57,795 bases of DNA from Synechococcales cyanobacterium CRU_2_2 (GTDB taxonomy: Bacteria > Cyanobacteriota > Cyanobacteriia > PCC-9006 > JAAUQQ01), in NCBI GenBank assembly GCA_012034805.1, contig JAAUOP010000011.1, forward strand, positions 1 to 57,795, written 5' to 3'. The notes beneath the pieces are model-generated. The model made no database searches. It worked only from the letters and a program-made list of their open reading frames with translations, and had not been told where the DNA came from. Made by a program: the position numbers and the translations under genes. This document shows positions 16,174 through 25,139 of this stretch, in pieces. How positions within the stretch are numbered: the first letter of the stretch is position 1; each line of letters starts with the position of its first letter.

Positions 16174-18156
16174 ATGGATATCAACCCACAGAAAGATTCT
16201 GCTAACAGGCCGATAAACTGCACAGCGTTCTCCCCCCAGAGCCAATCTGATCAGGCTTATCATTTGGATGATGGAACTGAGAACCATGGTATTGGGCTTC
16301 GATCGCCCTCACTCCAAACGCAATATGGAACGCCGAATAACGACATTTTAAGCCGCGATGGTGAAAATTTAGTTCGCTACGGTTTAGCAGGCGATGATTT
16401 GATTTTAGGCATAATTCATCAAGCCAATGTACTCTTTGGCAATGAAGGTAATGATCGATTGCAGGGAGGCCACCAAGCGGACGTAATCAATGGCGGTCGT
16501 GGTCATGATCGGTTGTTGGGCGATCGCGGCAATGATCTTCTAATCGGTGGCTCGGGCGACGATTTCTTGTCCGGTGGAAAAGCGGACGATCGCCTCAAGG
16601 GATCTTCGGGACAGGATCGTTTGTTTGGCGATCAGGGCAATGATTATCTCGATGGCGAAGCGGGCTACGATCGCGTTGAGGGTGGAGCAGGCGATGATAT
16701 TTTAATCGATTATGAGGGGGGCGATCGCCTCACAGGCGGCAGCGGTAAAGACCAATTTGGCGTCGGTGGGGCACTCTCCGAAGCCGCTAGCATCATCACC
16801 GATTTCAAGGTAGGCACCGATCAAGTGAGAGTTTTGCGACTCGGCACGACCTTTGAGAATTTGACGTTTCAAAAGAGTCGAGGAGGCACCTTAGTGATGG
16901 ATCAAGGGCAGGCGATCGCGCACATTCAAGAGATAAAACCCAAGCAGCTCAAAGTCGAGAGTTTTGTATTTGGAGAGGCCTCACTTGCCCATACGCTGCA
17001 AAGCAATCTGGATCAATCTCTAGCGGAAAATCCAAACGCGACGGGCTTAGGCTCGGTCGTCTTTACCCCCGATGGCAGCGTCTGGCAGGGCTTCAGCGGG
17101 CTCTCCAGTCGGGAGAGTCAAACACTCGTGGATGCGGATTCAATCTTTGGCATTGGCAGTATTACCAAACCGATTGTGGCCACGACAGTTTTGCAGCTTT
17201 ATGAAGAAGGAAAGCTCGATCTCAATGATACGCTCAGTCAATGGCTACCAGACTTAGCAAAACTGGTTACCAATGCCGATCGGATTACCATTCGACAATT
17301 AATCGGCCACACGAGCGGGATTCCAGATTATTTAGATCAACCGGAAGCACGCGACCAATTCCTATCTGATCCACAAGCTTTTTTTGCTCAGGCATTCGAG
17401 GCTCAAGATCTCATCTCGCTGATTCAAAATAAGCCCACCTCCGGTGAGCCGGGAGCGGCCTTCTTTTATAGCAATAGCAACTTTGTATTGCTCGGTGAAA
17501 TCGTGCAGAAAGTCACAGGTTCGACTTTGGCCAGTGAGTTGCGATCGCGAATTTTTGAACCGCTCGGACTTAGCCGGACTTTTTATGCACCCCAAGAGAC
17601 AGTCAATCGTGGCAACATTACCCGCACCTATAGCGATCTAGACGATGACGGCAAAATCACCACAGCGGATTACTTAAATGAAGTGGATGAAGTCAGCAAA
17701 CAAGGATTGAGTTGGGCGGCGGGTGCGGGAGGGATTGTTTCTACCGCTGCCGAACTCGCCAAAATCGGTCAAGCCTTATTCCAGGGAGAGCTGCTGGCTC
17801 CTGCCACGTTACAGCTTATGATTAACGACAATTCCGATTTGATTGCGGCTGCAAATCGCCCCGCCGGTTCGGCCCCGAACGGCATTGAACGTGACTTCTA
17901 TGGGTTAGGCATTGAGTCAGGCCGTCTGAGCGGTATTGGCAATTTTCTCCGGCACAATGGGGCAACGATCGGTTGGGGGGCGGAGCTAACCTATTTGCCC
18001 GATCGCAACATTACTGTCACAGTTTTGGCTTCGCAGCCAACTCCCAAAGGTGTCAGTGAATGGGAAGATTCTAGCTTTATTTCCCTGACGAATAATATCC
18101 GTAGCACCGTTCAAACATACGATGATTTCAGAGTCCAATATCCTTTAACATTTTGA
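16174..18156 (+). CDS. RTX-repeat serine hydrolase (class C beta-lactamase-like)
   Basis: 660 residues from the ATG at 16174; a TTG at 16159 is a weaker start. Residues 50-200 carry RTX calcium-binding nonapeptides (GLAGDDLIL, GNEGNDRLQ, GDRGNDLLI, GSGDDFLSG, GDQGNDYLD, GGAGDDILI). A beta-lactamase/D-Ala-D-Ala peptidase-like fold follows at about 275-655: SITK with Ser329 and Lys332, YSN at 432-434 and HNG at 594-596. Inside the hydrolase is a canonical EF-hand loop, DLDDDGKITTAD, at 488-499. No Sec signal is seen. RTX proteins are usually exported by type I systems through a C-terminal signal, yet here the repeats are N-terminal. The last 29 bp overlap the end of the opposing oxidoreductase gene. 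Confidence 0.88.
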   Translation: MDINPQKDSANRPINCTAFSPQSQSDQAYHLDDGTENHGIGLRSPSLQTQYGTPNNDILSRDGENLVRYGLAGDDLILGIIHQANVLFGNEGNDRLQGGHQADVINGGRGHDRLLGDRGNDLLIGGSGDDFLSGGKADDRLKGSSGQDRLFGDQGNDYLDGEAGYDRVEGGAGDDILIDYEGGDRLTGGSGKDQFGVGGALSEAASIITDFKVGTDQVRVLRLGTTFENLTFQKSRGGTLVMDQGQAIAHIQEIKPKQLKVESFVFGEASLAHTLQSNLDQSLAENPNATGLGSVVFTPDGSVWQGFSGLSSRESQTLVDADSIFGIGSITKPIVATTVLQLYEEGKLDLNDTLSQWLPDLAKLVTNADRITIRQLIGHTSGIPDYLDQPEARDQFLSDPQAFFAQAFEAQDLISLIQNKPTSGEPGAAFFYSNSNFVLLGEIVQKVTGSTLASELRSRIFEPLGLSRTFYAPQETVNRGNITRTYSDLDDDGKITTADYLNEVDEVSKQGLSWAAGAGGIVSTAAELAKIGQALFQGELLAPATLQLMINDNSDLIAAANRPAGSAPNGIERDFYGLGIESGRLSGIGNFLRHNGATIGWGAELTYLPDRNITVTVLASQPTPKGVSEWEDSSFISLTNNIRSTVQTYDDFRVQYPLTF

Positions 18157-19699
18157 GTTGTTTGGAGACGGGGGCGATCGCATGGGCTGCAATCATGCCA
18201 CTAGCCGCAACTGCCGGGAGACCAATTCCTGGAAAGGTCGAATCCCCGCAGCAAAATAGTCCTTTAATGGATGTTTTTGGCCCTGGGAAATTGCTCTGAC
18301 CTGCGGCCCAAGCCGGGCCATAGGTGCCGTGGTGGCGGCGCAAAAAGCGAGCGTGGGTGAGAGGCGTTCCAGCCAGAGTGACTTCGCAGCGATCGCGAAT
18401 ATCCGGAATCACCCGCCGAATCGCCCGCCAAATCACCCCCGTGCGCTCGGCTTTAAGTCGCTGATAGCTGTCGCCCTTGGGATCTAGATCTTCCCACATC
18501 TCAAACGGTTCATTGCCCGGTGTATAGGCGTGAATCACGTGCTTTCCGGGAGGGGCAAGACTAGGATCTAGCACGGAAGGAATCGAAATCAAAATTAAAT
18601 TTTGCGGTGTCGTAATGCCTTCCTCCCAATCATTCACAACGATGTAGTGACAGGCCAAATTCTGCGGCAACCCAGCACCATCAATCCCCAGATGTAGGTG
18701 CAAGAAACTCTCACATTCTGGCGTTGCAGCCTGGGCCTGCACCCGCTCCGGGGACAGCGATCCCTGGGGCAAAAACTTCAGCGTGTCCCATGCCGATGCA
18801 TTTGAGACCACTGCGATCTTCGCCCGTAGCGTATTGCTGCCTTTGCCTTGACCTTTGCTTTGACCTAGGGTGTCCCGCAGCCGAACCCCCACCGCTCGAT
18901 TTTTCTCGACGATCACCTGCTCCACATGGGCATCTGTGCGCAGGGTGCCGCCATACTTGCGCAGCCCTCGCACCAAGGCATTTACCAACGCCCCGCTGCC
19001 ACCCATCGGGTAGTCTAGTTGCACCTGGGGCCGATACCAGTCCGCAAACAGGAAGGACATCGCGGCGGCACTGGTGGCTTCGGCAGGTAAGCCCGAGATC
19101 AGGAAGCACAGCATTTCCAGCCAGTTGCGAACAAAGCTATCACTGATCACTTCGTCCATGAGAGTACCGAAGGAACCCCTGAGCTTCGAGAGTCTCGACA
19201 GATGCGGCAATAGCCGAACCGACTGTCTACCCAGTGTGAGGGCAGCACCGAGGTCTGAGCGCAGGGCGGCGACGGGGAGGGCGATCGCCGCTCTAGAGTA
19301 GGGTTCCATCAGTTTTTGTAGGGCACGCCATTGGGCGATCGCCTCCGAGCCTCGCAGTTGGGCCAACACCTCGCAAAACTGATCGCCGCCCACCTGGGTT
19401 TCAAACTCCCCCTCGGGCAAGCGGCACCCCCAGGTATCGTAATTGGCCCATGGCACGTCTTCCTCGATGGCATCGAGCACCTGCCGCAGCGGATTGGGGG
19501 AGGGGCGATAGGAAAGGCCGGAGTACAGCGATGGCCCAGAGTCGAATTTGAAACCGTTGACTTTGAATCCGTGGGCGGCTCCGCCGGGGAGGGTATGACT
19601 TTCACAGACGGTGACACGGTAGCCATAACGAGCGAGCAGGGCCCCGCAGCTGAGGCCGCCGATGCCGCTGCCAATGACGATAATATCGGTGTCACTCAT
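18128..19699 (-). CDS. FAD-dependent carotenoid isomerase/desaturase-like oxidoreductase
   Basis: 523 residues from the ATG at 19699. The N-terminal dinucleotide fold IIVIGSGIGGLSCGALLARYG is followed by CESHTLPGGAAHGF and FDSGPSLYSGL, the pattern of the CrtI/CRTISO/retinol-saturase superfamily. The C-terminal FAD contact is GLFCCGDSTFPGIGLPAVAASGMIAA. Members desaturate or isomerise carotenoids or saturate retinoids using FAD. Cyanobacteria carry several paralogs, and I cannot tell which this is, so no symbol is given. The 3' end overlaps the RTX hydrolase gene by 29 bp tail to tail. Upstream are two short tandem-repeat arrays. Confidence 0.85.
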   Translation of the reverse strand: MSDTDIIVIGSGIGGLSCGALLARYGYRVTVCESHTLPGGAAHGFKVNGFKFDSGPSLYSGLSYRPSPNPLRQVLDAIEEDVPWANYDTWGCRLPEGEFETQVGGDQFCEVLAQLRGSEAIAQWRALQKLMEPYSRAAIALPVAALRSDLGAALTLGRQSVRLLPHLSRLSKLRGSFGTLMDEVISDSFVRNWLEMLCFLISGLPAEATSAAAMSFLFADWYRPQVQLDYPMGGSGALVNALVRGLRKYGGTLRTDAHVEQVIVEKNRAVGVRLRDTLGQSKGQGKGSNTLRAKIAVVSNASAWDTLKFLPQGSLSPERVQAQAATPECESFLHLHLGIDGAGLPQNLACHYIVVNDWEEGITTPQNLILISIPSVLDPSLAPPGKHVIHAYTPGNEPFEMWEDLDPKGDSYQRLKAERTGVIWRAIRRVIPDIRDRCEVTLAGTPLTHARFLRRHHGTYGPAWAAGQSNFPGPKTSIKGLFCCGDSTFPGIGLPAVAASGMIAAHAIAPVSKQLKMLKDIGL

Positions 19700-19728
19700 G
19701 AACAAACAGGCCCCAAGGGGACTCGCTG

Positions 19729-19776
19729 GCCATTACGGTGGCCATTACGGTGGCCATTACGGTGGCCATTGTTAAG
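19729..19776. repeat. 12-bp tandem array upstream of the oxidoreductase
   Basis: Four units of CCATTACGGTGG (last degraded), starting 30 bp before the oxidoreductase start codon, so inside its likely leader or promoter. There are no spacers, so it is not a CRISPR. Confidence 0.9.
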
Positions 19777-19867
19777 GGTGCCTGTGTACTGGTGAGCTGG
19801 CATGACGATCGCGCGGCGTTGGACTGGTTCTAGTTTAGCAAGGGGGAGGGGAGGGATAACGTGGAAA

Positions 19868-19950
19868 TCCATCAGGGGGCGATTCAGGGAGCGATTCAGG
19901 AGGCGATTCAGGGAGCGATTCAGGGAGCGATTCAGGAGGCGATGCTGCGA
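19868..19950. repeat. 12-bp tandem array, six units
   Basis: Units of GCGATTCAGGGA/GCGATTCAGGAG in a 400-bp gap (19700-20102) between divergent genes. The rest of the gap shows no gene or RNA I can support. Confidence 0.88.
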
Positions 19951-20102
19951 TGCTGGCTTCGGAAAATGTGCTGGTTCAGATGGGGCTGATGGGCGTAATT
20001 CGTACCGCTCGAGTTGTATCAGGACGGGGCAGGCAGGTTCGTTGCCCCTTCGAAGGGTACTGTTCCTTGAAGGAGTCGGTGCTAGGATATGTGTAGTACA
20101 GC

Positions 20103-20897
20103 ATGGCTTTGTGCAGCCGCATGGGGTGTAAACAGATGACGTGCATAGATTGCGAGCGTGAAAGTAAGAAGCTAGGCGTGAGAGAAGCGAGTCGGGTGAG
20201 ACAGGCGAGTCTGAAAGACACCACCCCCAGTCTGATTTGCGGCTTGGTCGGCGTTGGCATTGCCCTGGGCAGTGGTTTGATACTGTCTCCCGAGGCCTGG
20301 GCTACCGCTGGGTTGCGCTCGCCCATCTCCGGCAACCCCCTCGATCGCATCACCGTTCCCCAGCAGCGAGTCGTCAGCGATCGCGGGGCCGACTTCCTCA
20401 GTCCCCTGGGTCTACAAACGTCCTTCCGCTCCGACACCACACCCCCGGCTCCGGGCCGCAGCGTACGGCTACAAAACATCACCCCCGGCTTCAGTGGCAG
20501 CGAGATTCCCTTTACCGAACGGGACTACTCGAACCCCACCGGCGCAGAAGCCTTTGTCTTGGTTCCGGACGCAGAGCACCAAACCCGCTGGTTCTCCATC
20601 TTGCCCGGTAGCGAGGCGGCCCCCCAGAAAAATGTGTTTCGGTACACGATTTTTGACGCCCAGGGTACCGTCTTAGAATCAAATGAATTTTCGGTGGTGA
20701 TCGCCCTCAACCCCGTCCCCCTCACCACCACCTTCCGCTACGGCCCCGACGCGCTTGACCACCGCTACGGTTCCCTCGGCTACGGCTACCCCAGGGGACA
20801 CTACGGGCAAATTTGGAACGAACGGCGATTGTTCAAACATCGGCAGAATCTGCTGTTCCAAAGCTCGGAGACCTATCGACGGCGCGTTCGCCGTTAG
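20103..20897 (+). CDS. Exported hypothetical protein
   Basis: Up to 264 residues from the ATG at 20103; later starts (ATG 20136, GTG 20196) are possible because no ribosome-binding site decides it. A hydrophobic segment, LICGLVGVGIALGSGLIL, followed by SPEAWA-TAG reads as a signal peptide with a cleavage site, which favours a periplasmic or surface location. The mature part is Pro-, Thr- and Arg-rich with a beta-type pattern (FVLVPDAEHQTRWFSILPG, RYTIFDAQGTVLESNEF), and the tail is very basic (YRRRVRR). I recognise no family. It ends 55 bp before the stop of an unrelated gene on the other strand. Confidence 0.7.
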   Translation: MALCSRMGCKQMTCIDCERESKKLGVREASRVRQASLKDTTPSLICGLVGVGIALGSGLILSPEAWATAGLRSPISGNPLDRITVPQQRVVSDRGADFLSPLGLQTSFRSDTTPPAPGRSVRLQNITPGFSGSEIPFTERDYSNPTGAEAFVLVPDAEHQTRWFSILPGSEAAPQKNVFRYTIFDAQGTVLESNEFSVVIALNPVPLTTTFRYGPDALDHRYGSLGYGYPRGHYGQIWNERRLFKHRQNLLFQSSETYRRRVRR

Positions 20898-20952
20898 TAT
20901 CGCCTCCAAAGCATTCTCTCCGAAGCGTTCCCTCCAAGCTGGGCCGCAAAAT

Positions 20953-22293
20953 CTAGCGCTGGGGCCGTAGCATTTGGTTCCACATCGATGCGGGATTGGA
21001 GCCGAAGTTGATCGTTGAAGCCACCATGTAGGTGTCGAGACAGTCCACCAACCACGCGACGTTGGACACCTTCTCCACGGCTGGGTTGCTTTCATAGTGT
21101 ATGAACAGGCGCACAAAGCGATCGGCCACGGCGGCGCGAATGGCCAGTAGGTTCGCCTTGGGTACGCGGCAGATCATCAATAGTTTCAAAATCAAACCGA
21201 TGGTAAACGTTGCACCGAGGTTGGTCACCAAGTTCAGGAATTGGGCGTGGTTGCGCAGACCTTTCGGGTCGCTGGGATGGGCCAACACCGAGTTGAGTAA
21301 ACCGCCACAGGTCTGCACCAACGAGCGATCCGTCGGTGGCTGATTCTCGAGTTCTACATGGAGGCTGCCGAGCTGGTGATCAATCCAACTGCCAAATCGG
21401 TGCGTGGTGGAATTGAAACTATCGCCTTTGACCTGGCCGTAGGCCTGCAGTCCATCCACAAGATAGCTTTGGATCGCTCCTTTCATGGCGCGATTGGAGG
21501 GCGATCGCTCAATGCACGCTCGAGCCTGCCGAGCCGAGGTTCGATAGCTGTGGGAAGCCAACGGTGCCCCAGAAAATTCATAGATCGCACTAGCGAAGGT
21601 TTGATGGGGAAGTAGCGTCGGATTCAAGCTTCTGGCGTCTGCCCCAAAACCTGCTTCACCCGATTGGCCCAGGTGACGGGCCGCGCGCAAAAGCTTGAGG
21701 TCAAAGGCAGTCTCTTGTTTTTCTTTCAGTGCCAGCACCGATCTGCGCCCTTCTTCGGCGGAATTGTAGCGCGTGAAATAGGCGGGGTAGAGGCAAGGAT
21801 AGCGATGAATGAGCTGACTCAGGGGCTGTTGCCGAGCCTGATCTAAGGCCTGATCTGAAACCTGGTCGAGCCCAGACTGGGGCTGATCGGCTTTGATCAG
21901 CTGCTCCAAGATGTCGAACTGGGATGACCGAAAAAAACGTTCGAGCGCGGGCGACCAGGAAAGCTGTGCCCAATCCTCGGCCTGGGCGACCTGGCCCAGC
22001 TGCTGCACCAGTTGGGCGCTGGCCCCGCGCACGTTCGGCTGAACGGCCCAGTGGTTGATCAAAATGTAGCAACAGCGATTGAAGAAGTGGGTGCAATTGT
22101 CGAGAAAAAGGGGATTCTGGACAATGCGTGGCCAAAGCTCGGCGAGTTTGGGATCGGCGCGATCGCCAGAGCCGGTCAGCAACCCATTGAACTGCTCCAG
22201 GGTTTGCGGAGCAGGCTGATGCCTCACCTCGCCTAAGCGATTGTAAAATGCGCGCAGGTCTGCCTCGAAACATAGGTCGGAAGAAGCTTGCAT
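20953..22293 (-). CDS. Hypothetical protein, all-helical, unknown function
   Basis: 446 residues from the ATG at 22293. There is no signal peptide and only one moderately hydrophobic segment (LGATFTIGLILKLLMI near 375). The sequence is rich in Gln, Leu and Ala and probably mostly helical. Notable blocks are NCTHFFNRCCYILINHW near 65, SQLIHRYPCLYPAYFTRY near 165 and SNVAWLVDCLDTYMVAS near the C terminus. The coding pattern (few rare codons, good frame length) supports a real gene. I do not recognise a family. It is transcribed toward the exported protein gene at 20103-20897. Confidence 0.75.
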   Translation of the reverse strand: MQASSDLCFEADLRAFYNRLGEVRHQPAPQTLEQFNGLLTGSGDRADPKLAELWPRIVQNPLFLDNCTHFFNRCCYILINHWAVQPNVRGASAQLVQQLGQVAQAEDWAQLSWSPALERFFRSSQFDILEQLIKADQPQSGLDQVSDQALDQARQQPLSQLIHRYPCLYPAYFTRYNSAEEGRRSVLALKEKQETAFDLKLLRAARHLGQSGEAGFGADARSLNPTLLPHQTFASAIYEFSGAPLASHSYRTSARQARACIERSPSNRAMKGAIQSYLVDGLQAYGQVKGDSFNSTTHRFGSWIDHQLGSLHVELENQPPTDRSLVQTCGGLLNSVLAHPSDPKGLRNHAQFLNLVTNLGATFTIGLILKLLMICRVPKANLLAIRAAVADRFVRLFIHYESNPAVEKVSNVAWLVDCLDTYMVASTINFGSNPASMWNQMLRPQR

Positions 22294-22682
22294 AGTGTTT
22301 GACGCCCTGAACTCATTAAAGTTTTATGCGAAAACCCCTTAGCCGAGTCGGTACTGGCAGCTCAATAAATGCGATCGACCCGTGGGATCTGCCTGCGCGA
22401 CCAACCTGTGCGACCGGCCCATGAGCTCGACCCCTGGGATCGACGAGTCAGACCGATAACAAGGCTAGATTAAAACTGGGGGTGATAGATGCGGTCTCGC
22501 CGAGAGATTGTCATTGGGCCTGTCATTGGGCCTGTCATTCAGCTTGCCGCTCGGCTGGCAGCTCGAACTTTTTAGAAGTCATCAGGTCTGGCAGGAACAC
22601 TTAGCCACCCAGAATACCATTTCGCACCTTTTGACTCAATTCTTTGGCAAGAATAGCCCTGTTGAATCACGATCGACTGGCC
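22294..22682. other. Intergenic stretch with a 12-bp duplication
   Basis: About 390 bp. It holds TGTCATTGGGCC repeated at 22508-22535 and loosely repeated GATCGACCC..GGGATC words near 22375-22445. No gene, RNA or clear promoter is seen. Confidence 0.5.
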
Positions 22683-24053
22683 CTAGCTCGGTCGGCCCAG
22701 GATGTCTTGGCAGATGATGTCTTGGCAGATATAGTGACGCATCAAAGCGGTGATGCGATAAGCACCAGGTTGCTGACTAGGGCAACTGCGTAGGAGCGAT
22801 CGCCGCAGGAGCGATCGCTGCGCCTCCTGGCGTTCCACCAATGGCTCAGCCAATTCGATCGTTTTTAAGATCGCTGGGGTCAGCAGGGCAAAGGGCATCT
22901 GGCTCAGCTGCACCAACAGGGATTGCTCAAGGCCAGAGAGTCGATCGAATTGATCCCTTTGGCTGTCTCGAACTTCTTCTGGCAACTGCTGGTATTCCGC
23001 CAAAAATAGCTCAACATTTCCCATATACAATTCCTGGATTAGGCTCGCTGCCGCTCGCAGCGCCGCAGGATTACCACCATAACGCTGGGTCAGCTGTCCC
23101 CAGCCCGCCGAGCGCGCAGGCTGTCTCGGCAGATTAAGCAACTCTTCGACTTCGAGCGCCTCCAAGCCCAGCAAATCCAAATTGCAAACGAGATGTCCAG
23201 CGGCCACTCCCGCCACCTCCCTGGGTTTTTCTCGGCTGACCAACAGGATGCAGCTCTGATGACGGCGCTGGCCCAGTTGGGTGAGCAGCTCACCATAGGC
23301 CTGATAGTTCACGAGATAGCGCCCGTCATGCACGTTGCCCTGCAACACCGTTTCAAATTGATCGAGCACCACCAGGCTGGGGCAATCCATCAAAAAATTG
23401 ACAAAATCGGTGATGCTAACCGGGCCGTCAACCTCGCGCTGGCTCAAGCCGCCCATCAGGTCGCTCAGCAAAGCGTTCAGAGGAAGTGGTGGACGGGCAC
23501 GGAGCGATCGCCAGACCACAGCCCCATACTGATCCGCCAGTTTGAGCGCGAGCTGTTTCGCCAGCCAGGTTTTACCCACACCCGCTTCACCACAAATCGA
23601 GAGCAATTGGCAGCCTTCTACCCGCAGCCGTTGCTCAAACTGTTGCAGCACGGCTTCCCGGCCACAAAACTCTGCCACATCGGGAGAAATCCCCCAATCT
23701 CGATGGCGCAATTGGGTCTGGGTCCCAAAGATGGAGATGAAACCCGAATCCAGCTCACCCGAATCCAGCTCACCTGAATCCAGAGACCTCAAGGACAACT
23801 GGGCTCGGGCAACGGCTCCATGCAGCGTGCCTTTGCTCACATCCTCACCCAGAAGTGGCCGCAGCTTTCTCCACAGCCCACCGGCAATGTTGCTGCTGAG
23901 GTGCCTGACTTGGCAGCGATCGCCAAAGTAATTCCGGTGAATTTCCTGATAGCTTTTGTGCTCCCAAATTCCGCGAAACAAATCTCGCTCATTGTCATTC
24001 AATGGGGTTATAAGATGAGATTCGATGAGCTGGAGAACCTGATCTGAGTCCAT
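22683..24053 (-). CDS. STAND-type NTPase with N-terminal helix-turn-helix-like domain
   Basis: 456 residues from the ATG at 24053. Residues 1-85 (LTPLNDNERDLFRGIWEHKSY type, ending GLWRKLRPLLGEDVSK) match the small helical domain that begins many cyanobacterial NB-ARC/WD40 proteins (vMAP-like). The STAND NTPase occupies about 120-400: FCGREAVLQQFEQRL, Walker A GEAGVGKTWLA, Walker B-like PSLVVLDQFE and SCILLVSREKP. Usual family members continue into WD40 or TPR sensor repeats; here the protein stops soon after the NTPase, with short duplications (QRSLLRRSLLRS, ICQDIICQDI). Such NTPases act as signalling switches, often in defence or cell-death pathways. Confidence 0.85.
   Translation of the reverse strand: MDSDQVLQLIESHLITPLNDNERDLFRGIWEHKSYQEIHRNYFGDRCQVRHLSSNIAGGLWRKLRPLLGEDVSKGTLHGAVARAQLSLRSLDSGELDSGELDSGFISIFGTQTQLRHRDWGISPDVAEFCGREAVLQQFEQRLRVEGCQLLSICGEAGVGKTWLAKQLALKLADQYGAVVWRSLRARPPLPLNALLSDLMGGLSQREVDGPVSITDFVNFLMDCPSLVVLDQFETVLQGNVHDGRYLVNYQAYGELLTQLGQRRHQSCILLVSREKPREVAGVAAGHLVCNLDLLGLEALEVEELLNLPRQPARSAGWGQLTQRYGGNPAALRAAASLIQELYMGNVELFLAEYQQLPEEVRDSQRDQFDRLSGLEQSLLVQLSQMPFALLTPAILKTIELAEPLVERQEAQRSLLRRSLLRSCPSQQPGAYRITALMRHYICQDIICQDILGRPS
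22701..22730 (-). repeat. 15-bp in-frame duplication at the STAND gene 3' end
   Basis: Two exact copies of GATGTCTTGGCAGAT (plus strand), giving the repeated pentapeptide ICQDI just before the stop. A second 15-bp duplication lies at 22793-22822 and a third, coding for DSGEL units, at 23741-23780. Confidence 0.9.
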
Positions 24054-24510
24054 CTGCTGCAGCTAAAAGGTAGATACCGCCCAAAACCAATACGCCAAAA
24101 CCAACACACCAAAACCAGCGCACCAAAATCAATACGCCAAAACCAATGCGTCAGCATCCATAGTTTACAGAGATTTGTCCTGGAATATTCTGTACTTTCC
24201 TGTAAGTAATTCAGATTTGTCCCAGTGATCTATTTTTAAAATAGTCGATGGATAACACTGGCAGGAAAGTCCAGACTTCTGCAGTCTTCCTCTGTAGGCT
24301 GCAGTTTCCTGTAAAAGACGGGACGACGCGGTATCGCAATCTCGGCTGAAGCCTGTCACACTCAACTCAACAGCTTGAGCATATCTTCGCTGAGCTGCCT
24401 ATGTCACAGGGAATTCTTGGGGAGGCGGGCGTTAACCCGCTCTCCCAAGTTTCTTCTCTCACTCAAAGCTTCTTTCATTCAGCGCTTGATTCACTCAGGA
24501 GGATGGCCCC
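24054..24510. other. Intergenic stretch with a 14-bp tandem array
   Basis: 24082-24150 contains five degenerate 14-bp units of CGCCAAAACCAATA. The remainder (24165-24500) shows no supported gene. A strong AGGAGG sequence at its end belongs to the small gene at 24511. Confidence 0.75.
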
Positions 24511-24651
24511 ATGTCCGCAATGCCTATCATTATCGGTTTCATGTTTCTGGCAATGTTTCTCAAGGATCTAGAGGATCCAAAACCACCCAAAGAGAAGGAC
24601 GCTTCGAAGAGCAATCTGCCTAACATTGTGATTTCATACCAAAAAGATTGA
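24511..24651 (+). CDS. Small membrane protein (46 residues)
   Basis: Reads MSAMPIIIGFMFLAMFLKDL, then EDPKPPKEKDASKSN, ending SYQKD. One hydrophobic helix (residues 4-17) is followed by a charged Pro/Lys/Glu tail, the layout of a single-pass membrane peptide. A perfect AGGAGG lies eight bases before the ATG. A strong intrinsic terminator follows 54 bp after the stop. This makes a complete single-gene unit and is good evidence for expression despite its size. I do not recognise the family. Small one-helix proteins in cyanobacteria often belong to photosynthetic or NDH complexes, but nothing here ties it to one. Confidence 0.7.
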   Translation: MSAMPIIIGFMFLAMFLKDLEDPKPPKEKDASKSNLPNIVISYQKD

Positions 24652-24704
24652 CTCAATCCTGGGATTCGTCTGAGGATTGAAGGCTCGTTTTAGATCAGCT
24701 CCTA

Positions 24705-24735
24705 GGCTCCGTTTTGGGAAACGGGGCCTTTTTTG
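24705..24735 (+). terminator. Intrinsic terminator
   Basis: GGCTCCGTTT pairs with AAACGGGGCC (one G-T pair), with a 4-nt loop, followed by TTTTTT. It ends the small membrane protein transcript and separates it from the convergent xseB. Confidence 0.9.
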
Positions 24736-24843
24736 TCGGGTCACGGCAAGCGCTCTCTAAAACAGCCGGACGAACGGGGTTTGTCCCAACAAGCACAATT
24801 TTTCTGGAGCTGAACCCCGCTTACCTTAGCTTTGTTCTAATGC

Positions 24844-25083
24844 TCAAGCCTCAGTGTCTTCCAAAGTCTCGATTAACAATTCCACTTGCTCTTGCTTCCC
24901 TTGTAAAAACTGCTCGCACTGTTTCAGATAGGTCACGGCCTGTTCAAACTGAGCAAAAACTTCGCCCAGTTCTAGCTCTCCGGTTTCAAGGCGGCTGACA
25001 ATTCCCTCAACATTTGCCACCGTGGATTCGTAGCTCCAATCCTCTGAGATTTCTGCTGCTTTTGGCTTGGCTTTGCGTGGCAT
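24844..25083 (-). CDS. xseB: Exodeoxyribonuclease VII small subunit
   Basis: 79 residues from the ATG at 25083, the family's usual length. It has the XseB two-helix pattern: [26 protein letters not shown] and [25 protein letters not shown]. Several XseB chains cap the long coiled coil of XseA to form exonuclease VII, a cytosolic single-strand exonuclease that cleaves to oligonucleotides from either end. The gene follows xseA by 56 bp on the same strand, so the two subunits are made from one operon. Confidence 0.95.
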   Translation of the reverse strand: MPRKAKPKAAEISEDWSYESTVANVEGIVSRLETGELELGEVFAQFEQAVTYLKQCEQFLQGKQEQVELLIETLEDTEA

Positions 25084-25139
25084 CGCGCTCAACTCTAGTA
25101 TCAGACTGGACAAGCTATATTTTATCCTTTGTCCAGCAG

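Noticed and set aside
19729..19950. Tandem arrays considered as CRISPR
   Set aside because: Units are contiguous 12-bp repeats with no spacers and no cas genes nearby. The same holds for 51480-51553.
24375..24623. 82-codon plus frame upstream of the small membrane protein
   Set aside because: No ribosome-binding site and an erratic composition; the overlapping frame at 24511 has AGGAGG and a proper membrane segment.
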